Source of the DNA: Dyella dinghuensis
GTDB lineage: Bacteria > Pseudomonadota > Gammaproteobacteria > Xanthomonadales > Rhodanobacteraceae
Length of the DNA: 64,000 nucleotides
Assembly (NCBI RefSeq): GCF_003977615.1
Contig: NZ_RYZR01000003.1
Location: forward strand, 310,001 to 374,000
Direction: 5' to 3'
Shown here: in pieces, positions 41,868-48,334 of the stretch
Layout of the letters: each line of letters begins with the position of its first letter
Position numbering within the stretch: the stretch's first letter is position 1
Made by a program: the position numbers and the translations under genes
The notes under the pieces: model-generated
Databases searched by the model: none
Told to the model about the DNA's origin: nothing
What the model saw: only the letters and a program-made list of their open reading frames with translations

Positions 41868-42065
41868 ATGTCTCATCGCATTGCGCCCCTGTCACTGGCG
41901 CAGATACATAGCGTCTACGCTCCCGAGGCAAAACCAACGGGCAAAACAACCGGCAACGCTCAGGATGTCTACTATTCAAGGACGTCTTTCGCAGGCCGGG
42001 AGCCTGGTCATCCAGGACACCCGCCGCCGCCGCCGGAATCCAAAGGAAAGAAAGGCCGGCGCTAG
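41868..42065 (+). CDS. Short unrecognised protein with proline-rich basic tail
   Basis: A 65-residue frame reads MSHRIAPLSLAQIHSVYAPE and ends HPPPPPESKGKKGRR. AGAGG lies about 11 bases upstream. No domain is recognised. It precedes another 65-codon frame by 58 bases on the same strand. Part of it overlaps a long open frame in another phase, so reality depends on conservation. Confidence 0.4.
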   Translation: MSHRIAPLSLAQIHSVYAPEAKPTGKTTGNAQDVYYSRTSFAGREPGHPGHPPPPPESKGKKGRR

Positions 42066-42123
42066 TTGCACCGGACATCGCCACAACGGGATTGACAGCA
42101 ACACATTCGTTTCGGAGGCGCCC

Positions 42124-42321
42124 GTGACCAACTCATCGCTATCCCAGCCCGAATATCGGGTCATGCGCTCACTGATGGGACGTTTTCACAGCAGCTGGGA
42201 CCGTGAACTCATGACCGCAGACCGGATGTTTTGCCTGCAGGAAAAAGGCATGGTGGTGCGTGATAGCGGACAGTGGAAACTGACTGCACGGGGTGTGATG
42301 TACGCGTCGGTTGCGGTTTGA
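42124..42321 (+). CDS. Short winged-helix-like protein
   Basis: This 65-residue protein starts at GTG with GGAGG about six bases upstream, reading MTNSSLSQPEYRVMRSLMGR and FHSSWDRELMTADRMFCLQE, then KGMVVRDSGQWKLTARGVMY. The pattern helix, helix, beta-hairpin (MVVRDSGQWKLT) resembles a small winged helix. No partner domain is present. The frame stays open far upstream, but the strong ribosome site argues for this start. The function is unknown. Confidence 0.55.
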   Translation: MTNSSLSQPEYRVMRSLMGRFHSSWDRELMTADRMFCLQEKGMVVRDSGQWKLTARGVMYASVAV

Positions 42322-42445
42322 TCCGTCAGCGTAGAAAAGCTATCTCGAAGAGCTTCGGCTCCAATCGCGGCTTACGCTTTTCCAAATAGGCTCGGCATCT
42401 GTCTGACTACATATTCCGACCCAAACGTCATATTGCGCATGAAAA

Positions 42446-42485
42446 ACAAAACGCCCGGCGATAACTCGCTGGGCGTTTTGTTTCA
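42446..42485. terminator. Bidirectional hairpin terminator
   Basis: AAACAAAACGCCCGGCG pairs with CGCTGGGCGTTTTGTTT, giving a long stem with A and T tracts. The rest of 42322-42630 shows only a 15-base palindrome (42574-42588). Confidence 0.8.
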
Positions 42486-42573
42486 TACATCTAAAATAAG
42501 CGCGTGCTTTCCAATAATCCTACTCGACAAATCAATCTGCGCTGATTCTGCTTTAACCCAATGCGCAGTCCAC

Positions 42574-42588
42574 GATTTGACTCAAATC
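42574..42588. promoter_or_regulatory. Operator-like palindrome upstream of the H-NS-like gene
   Basis: GATTTGA-C-TCAAATC is a perfect 7-base-arm inverted repeat 43 bases before the H-NS-like start. It is not an exact FNR/Anr site (TTGAT..ATCAA). Confidence 0.35.
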
Positions 42589-42630
42589 ATGTAACAATCT
42601 GCGCTTAAACCACACCCATGAGGTACATCA

Positions 42631-43059
42631 ATGGCAATAGATTTGAAATCCCTTTCACCCAAGGAACTTCAAGCGCTCATCGCCAATGCGGAGTCTCAAA
42701 TGCAGGAAGCACAGGCTAAACAAGTCCAGACGGTCAGGGAAAAGATCGATGCCATTCTTAAGAATAGCGGGCTGACTCTCGCGGATATCTACCCTACCCG
42801 TGCTGCGGGTAAGGCTAAAGTAGGTAAGCGAGGTGGTAAGGGCTCCGTTCCGCCCAAGTATCGAAACCCTGCGAACCCGTCCGAAACGTGGACTGGGCGC
42901 GGACGCCAACCGCTATGGGTTGCCGCTGCCGTCAAGAAACGCGGCGTTAGCTTGGATAGCCTTCTCATTGGTGGAGCATCCAAAGCTTCTACCAAGGCTA
43001 CAAAAAAGACTTCAAAGAAAACGGCAAAGAAGGCGACCCGTAAAAAGGCTCGCCGTTAA
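42631..43059 (+). CDS. H-NS family nucleoid protein with histone-H1-like tail
   Basis: This 142-residue protein has an N-terminal oligomerising coiled coil (DLKSLSPKELQALIANAESQ, about 1-50). A linker rich in Gly/Lys follows, then the H-NS DNA-binding motif YRNPANPSETWTGRGRQPLW (about 77-96) and VAAAVKKRGVSLDSLL. The last ~30 residues are Lys/Ala/Thr repeats (KASTKATKKTSKKTAKKATR), like bacterial H1-type proteins. H-NS proteins coat AT-rich DNA and silence foreign genes. The lysine tail should raise nonspecific DNA affinity. Confidence 0.9.
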   Translation: MAIDLKSLSPKELQALIANAESQMQEAQAKQVQTVREKIDAILKNSGLTLADIYPTRAAGKAKVGKRGGKGSVPPKYRNPANPSETWTGRGRQPLWVAAAVKKRGVSLDSLLIGGASKASTKATKKTSKKTAKKATRKKARR

Positions 43060-43082
43060 GCCAAGCGAATTATGCAAACAAG

Positions 43083-43113
43083 AAAGCCCCAGGCTTGCAC
43101 TGGGGCTTTTTTA
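43083..43113 (+). terminator. rho-independent terminator after H-NS-like gene
   Basis: AAAGCCCCAG-GCTTGCA-CTGGGGCTTTTTT, an 8-base-pair stem followed by T6, 24 bases past the stop. Confidence 0.85.
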
Positions 43114-43150
43114 GGCCTGACAGAAAAGCCCACTTAAACGCTATGCATGA

Positions 43151-43369
43151 TCAAGCGGTGACGCTTTCGTAGTCGAGTGGTTCGGCCGGCCACTGCGGCA
43201 CGACTATCCACAGAACGATGTAGAGCAAGCCGCCGAAGCCGGCACCCAGAAACAACAACAGCCACAGACCGCGGATCACCCATGTCGGCGTACCCAAGGC
43301 ATAGGCCAGACCGGCGCAAATGCCACCGATCCACGCGGCTTTCTTTACACGTTTGAACGGACGTTCCAT
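43151..43369 (-). CDS. PspC-domain membrane protein
   Basis: This 72-residue protein reads MERPFKRVKKAAWIGGICAG, then the PspC pattern LAYALGTPTWVIRGLWLLLF and a second hydrophobic stretch GFGGLLYIVLWIVVPQ. PspC domains act in phage-shock membrane-stress sensing, but here no pspA or pspF neighbour is present, so this is a stand-alone family member. ATG at 43369 is chosen over an in-frame ATG at 43396. Confidence 0.85.
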   Translation of the reverse strand: MERPFKRVKKAAWIGGICAGLAYALGTPTWVIRGLWLLLFLGAGFGGLLYIVLWIVVPQWPAEPLDYESVTA

Positions 43370-43615
43370 AAGCGCGGCCCTCTGCGGAAAGGTCAACTCG
43401 ATCCTAGGTCAACCGATTCTACCTGCCAGTGAAGGAAGTCCTATGCGTCGCCAGCGCGATAGTCCAGGGCCTTTTGGCTTGAGGCTATCGTGAGCGAACA
43501 CCTTACAACCTTAAAACGGCGCGCATCCCGGCTGAAGAAAGCAAATGATCGTCAAATAAAAGACTCGTGATGTTTTCACCCCATGAAACACCACAAGCCT
43601 ATTTCCGGCCAGGGT

Positions 43616-45628
43616 TTATTCGTTAACCTTGAAACCACTGACCAACATGTCCAACTTCGATTTCATCTGGTCCTGCGGCTGATTGCCCTCCACCCCGTAA
43701 AACGCGCTGTAAAGCACCTGCGGCTGCGGGTTTGCGTGGGAGTTGATCACGGTGGCGATTTCAGCCACGTCATTGTGCTCGGATGAGATGCCGTCATAAG
43801 GATGTTGAGATAGCGCGTACTTCGACCACTCCTCTTTGTATTTGCTATCCAGATCATCGGTCGGGGGAATGTTGCGGCGAATGTTGATGCGGCTTTGCGT
43901 ATGCGCATCCGGTTTGACTCGCACATCCGACACGTCCCATACGACCTTATCGCCGTCTTTCAGATAGCCGAAGGTAAGCGTCATGCTGCTATCCGGGGTA
44001 ATTTTCTGAAGCTGCGGCGTAAATGCAAAATGGATGCGGTTCGATGTGTAACTGAAACTTTGGTCGTAATCGAACGCCACGTGGATATTCTTGAACGCAT
44101 CAGGCAGAAGTTGTGTCTGCTGCAAAAAATCCTTCCATTGAGCCAGCGAACCGTCGTAAGCCGCAAAGACGTAGCTGCTCATTTCGCGCAACTCCAGCGT
44201 GTGCTGATGTTTCGCTGATGCGGGCAAGAACTGGATAAGCGCGACGTAGCCATCCGGCACCGGCAATGAACTGACCATCACGTACCAATTGGCGAACGGC
44301 ATAGGCCATGCATACTGACGCCAATGGCGTCCCCACGCGTCGGTATAACTGGCGGTCTGACTCGGTTCGCCAAGCGAGGTTACTTTCACATTCTCGGTGC
44401 CCACATTGCGCTGGATATAGCCCTGTGTGGCCAGCGTATCAATCAGAAATTTGGGATCGCCGTAGTACTGGTTTGCGGAGATATTGTCGGGCCTGCCGAT
44501 GTGCTCAAAATAAGTGTTTTTGGCAAAGCCGTTCATGATGAAGCCGTTGTGCGGAAGCGGGTTCTTTTTCGTACCGCCGGCGACTGGAAGCAGCCGCCAC
44601 TGACTGGAATCGGTCAACACCATAAGGCTGGGAAATGAACGTGTCGGCGGCTCGGCGTGGAGAAACAGATCCGATCCAGCGCCCTTCGGAAAAATATTGT
44701 CGAATTCCTGGCTCAGCAATGCGGCGTGCAGCGCATCGATGCACGCGTTCTCCCACTGCACAAAGGACGATTCGAATGCGTCGTAACTCAACGGCAGAGC
44801 GACCTGCCCCTTGCACTCGTTACTGATTGTCGTGTCGAACATCGGCAACTGATACGGCACACGCGAATCGAGATTGGCCACATTGTCGGGCGCGTTGATC
44901 ACCTCATCGATCGGCAACGCATAGTTGAGGTTTTCGTTCGGCGATTTCTTCACGATCACGCCGATCACCTTGCCATCCTTGTCCAGCAACGGACCGCCAG
45001 CACTACCGAACTCCGCGGCAGCAGAAAAGCGAATCCATTTCCAGCGGCCGCTCTCTTCCTCGGGCGTTGTCGAGGTATACAGGCCATCTCGCGCAATGAC
45101 ACCCTGACCTTCGGCATTGCCTATCGCATAGACCGCTTGATTGAGCGCGGGATTGGCATCCACCGACAGCGGCGTCGGCGCGGGATCGTCTTTCAGAGAG
45201 AAGACCGCGAAATCTCTGGCCAGAGAAAATTTCTCGAATTTGTCGATGGCGTAGACGTGGCCTTGCGTATCGCGCAGCTCGATACTACCCCACAGATTGT
45301 CGCCCATCAGCATGGCCAGACTGTGCGCTGCCGTAACGTAACGGTTGTGGCCAATGATAAACGCCGTCGCAATCGATATGTATTTGTCGTTGCGCTGCGC
45401 ATAAGGCAGCTGGTCCAGCGGTAACGGCCGTTCATAGGTCAGTGGATCGGCGGTCGGTTTCGCAGCGACGAGTTCAAACGTCGCGGATTGCACCTTCGAC
45501 ATAACTGAAGAATCCAGCGTTCCTGCATATACCGGGCATATCAGCGTAGTGCTGGCCAGAAGGAGCGCCGCTATTCCCATGCGACACACGATGGATGTGC
45601 CAAGAGCGTGACGAATTGACGTAGACAT
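43616..45628 (-). CDS. Secreted trypsin-like serine protease with large novel C-terminal region
   Basis: This 670-residue protein has a signal peptide (MSTSIRHALGTSIVCRMGIA, then LLLASTTLICPVYAG). A chymotrypsin-fold domain (about residues 60-240) follows with catalytic His in RYVTAAHSLAMLMG, Asp in LARDFAVFSLKDDP and Ser in AAEFGSAGGPLLDKDGKVIG. The next ~400 residues match no family I know and contain NDE-rich strands such as FDYDQSFSYTSNRIHFAFTP. ATG at 45628 is chosen because CAGGG lies a few bases upstream. Two alternative ATGs precede it (45634, 45643). It is divergent from the aldo/keto reductase gene. Confidence 0.85.
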   Translation of the reverse strand: MSTSIRHALGTSIVCRMGIAALLLASTTLICPVYAGTLDSSVMSKVQSATFELVAAKPTADPLTYERPLPLDQLPYAQRNDKYISIATAFIIGHNRYVTAAHSLAMLMGDNLWGSIELRDTQGHVYAIDKFEKFSLARDFAVFSLKDDPAPTPLSVDANPALNQAVYAIGNAEGQGVIARDGLYTSTTPEEESGRWKWIRFSAAAEFGSAGGPLLDKDGKVIGVIVKKSPNENLNYALPIDEVINAPDNVANLDSRVPYQLPMFDTTISNECKGQVALPLSYDAFESSFVQWENACIDALHAALLSQEFDNIFPKGAGSDLFLHAEPPTRSFPSLMVLTDSSQWRLLPVAGGTKKNPLPHNGFIMNGFAKNTYFEHIGRPDNISANQYYGDPKFLIDTLATQGYIQRNVGTENVKVTSLGEPSQTASYTDAWGRHWRQYAWPMPFANWYVMVSSLPVPDGYVALIQFLPASAKHQHTLELREMSSYVFAAYDGSLAQWKDFLQQTQLLPDAFKNIHVAFDYDQSFSYTSNRIHFAFTPQLQKITPDSSMTLTFGYLKDGDKVVWDVSDVRVKPDAHTQSRINIRRNIPPTDDLDSKYKEEWSKYALSQHPYDGISSEHNDVAEIATVINSHANPQPQVLYSAFYGVEGNQPQDQMKSKLDMLVSGFKVNE

Positions 45629-45938
45629 AAGCATCCCTGACATCGATAGCCGGTACCGGATACCCGCCCGGGCATCCACATTTGCACCAAGCCGCGCGGA
45701 TGATGCCACGATCTTCCAGCATGTTCTTGGTAGATTCCGCGCACTTTCATGCGTTTTGCATCGGGCTTTGTCACGGTTTTCTCCATAATGGGTTAGAAAA
45801 TCGTGATACCCAATTGAATACAGTTATTGCCCGATCCTCCGTACGCGCACAAAGTCTGTTGCAATCGCGCAATGACATACCAAAGTACGTAACGGGTTTT
45901 CAAATGCTTTTGTTGTTTTCACATCTGAGGATGCATGC
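45629..45938. other. Gene-free divergent promoter region
   Basis: Between the protease and aldo/keto reductase genes I see no terminator or repeat. The stretch is AT-rich near 45880-45930, as expected for promoters, but no confident -35/-10 pair was identified. Confidence 0.5.
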
Positions 45939-46964
45939 ATGGAATATCGGCGTCTTGGCGCATCAGGTTTCAAGGTCCCTGTGCTGAGTTTCGGAACCGG
46001 AACATTCGGCGGTAAGGGTGAATTTTTTAGTGCATGGGGCAACACCGATGTGGCCGAGGCGCGTCGTCTGGTGGATATCTGCCTGGATGCCGGCGTAACG
46101 ATGTTCGACAGCGCGGATATCTATTCCCGCGGTGCGGCCGAATCCATCCTGGGCGAAGCGATCAAAGGTCGCCGCGACAAGGTACTGATCTCTACCAAGT
46201 CGACATTCCGCTTCAGCGACGAACCCAACGACGTCGGCTCATCCCGCTTTCATCTGATCAACGCAGTCGACGGCGCGCTCAAGCGCCTTGGCACGGATTA
46301 CATCGACTTGTTCCAGTTGCACGGCTTCGACGCCGTGACTCCGGTGGAAGAAACGCTTTCCACGCTGGATGACATGGTGCGCGCGGGCAAGATTCGCTAT
46401 CTGGGCGTGTCGAATTTCTCAGGCTGGCATCTGATGAAATCGCTCGACGTAGCCAATCGTTACGGTTACTCACGTTATGTCGCCAATCAAACGTATTACT
46501 CGTTGATCGGCCGCGAATACGAATGGGAGCTGATGCCGCTCGGCCTGGATCAAGGCGTCGGCGCCGTGGTTTGGAGCCCGTTGGGTTGGGGCCGGCTCAC
46601 TGGCAAGATTCGCCGCGGCCAACCACTCCCGGAGACCAGCCGTCTGCACAAGACCGGCGATATGGGCCCGCAAGTAAGCGACGAATACTTATATGGCGTG
46701 ATCGACGCGCTTGACGAAATTGCCAGGGAAACCGGCAAAACCGTTCCGCAGATTGCATTGAACTGGTTGCTGCAGCGTCCCACCGTTTCGACGCTGGTAA
46801 TCGGTGCGCGCAATGAAGAACAATTGAGGCAGAACCTCGGTGCCGTGGGTTGGAATCTCACTACCGAACAGGTCGCCAAGCTCGATGCCGCCAGCAATGT
46901 GACGCCTATTTATCCCTATTGGCACCAGCGTGGTTTCGGCGAACGCAATCCGCCACCGGTCTGA
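45939..46964 (+). CDS. Aldo/keto reductase
   Basis: This 341-residue TIM-barrel NADPH oxidoreductase has family motifs MEYRRLGASGFKVPVLSFGT, the catalytic Asp-Tyr segment MFDSADIYSRGAAESILGEA, KVLISTKSTFRFSDEPND, DLFQLHGFDAVTPVEETLST and RYLGVSNFSGWHL. The C-terminal NADP site reads STLVIGARNEEQLRQNLGAV. These enzymes reduce aldehydes and ketones. It resembles the group with YajO/Tas-like members. The substrate is unknown. Confidence 0.92.
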   Translation: MEYRRLGASGFKVPVLSFGTGTFGGKGEFFSAWGNTDVAEARRLVDICLDAGVTMFDSADIYSRGAAESILGEAIKGRRDKVLISTKSTFRFSDEPNDVGSSRFHLINAVDGALKRLGTDYIDLFQLHGFDAVTPVEETLSTLDDMVRAGKIRYLGVSNFSGWHLMKSLDVANRYGYSRYVANQTYYSLIGREYEWELMPLGLDQGVGAVVWSPLGWGRLTGKIRRGQPLPETSRLHKTGDMGPQVSDEYLYGVIDALDEIARETGKTVPQIALNWLLQRPTVSTLVIGARNEEQLRQNLGAVGWNLTTEQVAKLDAASNVTPIYPYWHQRGFGERNPPPV

Positions 46965-47063
46965 CCGAACACGACCATGTTGCTACGGGCCACGACGCCC
47001 GTAGCAACCACAGGTAAATACGACAACGGTATGCTTCTCGCGAGCGATGCAGAGCATGCCCAC

Positions 47064-47453
47064 ATGGAACCACGACTGATCACCGATCCGAAGCTGCTGC
47101 CGATACTCGACGCGCTGAAGTCACGCGAGCCGATCTTTCATCGCCCCGAATTTGGCACGACACGCCGAGACTTCGATGCCATGTGCGATCCCGATTTCTG
47201 GGAAGTCGGCGCATCCGGCCGGCGCTATAGCCGCGACTACGTGCTCGACACGCTTGAGCAACGCCACCAACATCCGCACGACGATCACTGGGAAACCAGC
47301 GAGTTTCATGTGCGCGAGATCGCCGTGAATCTTTACCTGCTCACCTATACGCTAAAACAGGATCGGCGCATCACACGCCGTTGCACGCTTTGGCGGTACA
47401 CGTCGGACGACTGGAAGATTGTTTATCACCAGGGCACCGTGGTGAGCGATTAG
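47064..47453 (+). CDS. DUF4440/NTF2-like protein
   Basis: This 129-residue protein reads MEPRLITDPKLLPILDALKS, then EPIFHRPEFGTTRRDFDAMC, FWEVGASGRRYSRDYVLDTL and a final RRCTLWRYTSDDWKIVYHQG. The cone-shaped NTF2/DUF4440 fold fits (W near the end, a conserved FWEVGASGR turn). In-frame ATGs at 46977 and 47031 are possible, and none has a strong ribosome site. It lies 100 bases downstream of the aldo/keto reductase and could be co-transcribed. The function is not known. Confidence 0.75.
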   Translation: MEPRLITDPKLLPILDALKSREPIFHRPEFGTTRRDFDAMCDPDFWEVGASGRRYSRDYVLDTLEQRHQHPHDDHWETSEFHVREIAVNLYLLTYTLKQDRRITRRCTLWRYTSDDWKIVYHQGTVVSD

Positions 47454-47474
47454 ACATCACCGCACTTGGCAAAC

Positions 47475-47504
47475 GAAAAAGCCCGCACTCTGGCGGGCTT
47501 TTGC
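47475..47504. terminator. Bidirectional terminator between converging genes
   Basis: AAAAAGCCCGC-ACTCTG-GCGGGCTTTT: stem GCCCGC/GCGGGC with A and T tracts, between the NTF2-like gene and the converging lipoprotein gene. Confidence 0.85.
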
Positions 47505-47530
47505 ATCATGGATCGAACCTGCCGGACAGG

Positions 47531-47941
47531 TCAGCCGCCCGTGCCCCGGTTGATGTCGCCCTGGTTCAGATGGCCGAGATCGGTCGGACCATTATTGGCA
47601 CTATTCGTCTTCGAATTGGACCATGCACGAATAAAGTGACCATTCTGGTCAAAGCTCAGCATGGTCGACACGGTCGTCTGCTGATGCTTGGGGATCGACG
47701 AACCGGTCGTGGGCGTGCTGTCCTGCGCCAGGCTGTTGACCTTGGTCACATACTGCAACTGCTGCGTACCATCGGGCAGCTTTGTTGCCTGAAACGGTTG
47801 ACCCAGTGCGGCTTCGGCGTCGGCGACAGTCGTCACACCTGGCTTGAATGAATTAATCGCCGACGAGCTCGAACTACCCCCCGTTGTTGCACAACCTGCC
47901 AAAACAAGCATTGCTAGTGCTGCTGCAAAACCCCTCGCCAT
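47531..47941 (-). CDS. BamE/OmlA-like lipoprotein
   Basis: This 136-residue protein begins MARGFAAALAMLVLAGCATT, a signal peptide with lipobox LAGC. The segment INSFKPGVTTVADAEAALGQ and DGTQQLQYVTKVNSLA matches the SmpA/BamE pattern (GvTT...alG.P). It is a second BamE-like lipoprotein besides the true bamE at 30224. The C-terminus (HLNQGDINRGTGG) is polar. A 28-base imperfect palindrome lies 40 bases upstream (47981-48008). Confidence 0.8.
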   Translation of the reverse strand: MARGFAAALAMLVLAGCATTGGSSSSSAINSFKPGVTTVADAEAALGQPFQATKLPDGTQQLQYVTKVNSLAQDSTPTTGSSIPKHQQTTVSTMLSFDQNGHFIRAWSNSKTNSANNGPTDLGHLNQGDINRGTGG

Positions 47942-48334
47942 TGCCCTTCTCCTGATTACGTCCTGAAAAACAGAAAAACGCTGAAAACATGCCTAGGCAT
48001 ATTTTCAGGGCTGAACATATGGAGCGCGTGCCTTAAGTCACGCCGTAAACCCGGACCCGCGATCCCCGATAAAAGCACCAAGTCTGGGAGGGGTCAAGAA
48101 ACGGTGAAGATGAAAACTAAAGCGGCCGTGTTCAACCGCGCTACGCTGTAAAAAGCTTCGTCAAGGCACGAATTTTGCTTCAATTTTAGGGTTGCCTGTT
48201 TGGCCTAAGTGGCGTTCCATGGTGATGGGGTCTCCATGGATGACTAGTGAGTCACAGCGCCCGAATTTCTAAATTTCACATACCGTACACAACCATTAAC
48301 CGGTGATAGGAGTGGGCAGGCTGCATACGTCGAC
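47942..48334. other. Gene-free interval upstream of GGDEF/EAL gene
   Basis: It contains the palindrome at 47981-48008 and a short hairpin CCATGG..CCATGG near 48219-48239. I see no cyclic-di-GMP riboswitch signature and no T-run terminator. Promoters for the divergent lipoprotein and GGDEF/EAL genes must lie here. Confidence 0.5.
47981..48008. promoter_or_regulatory. Imperfect 28-base palindrome upstream of lipoprotein gene
   Basis: CTGAAAA..TTTTCAG arms (one mismatch inside) surround the perfect core ATGCCTAGGCAT. It starts 40 bases upstream of the lipoprotein ATG, so it could be an operator or an mRNA hairpin. Confidence 0.45.

Noticed and set aside
48180-48334. Cyclic-di-GMP (GEMM) riboswitch before the GGDEF/EAL gene
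   Set aside because: No GEMM core or paired loops could be found; only a short CCATGG hairpin is present.
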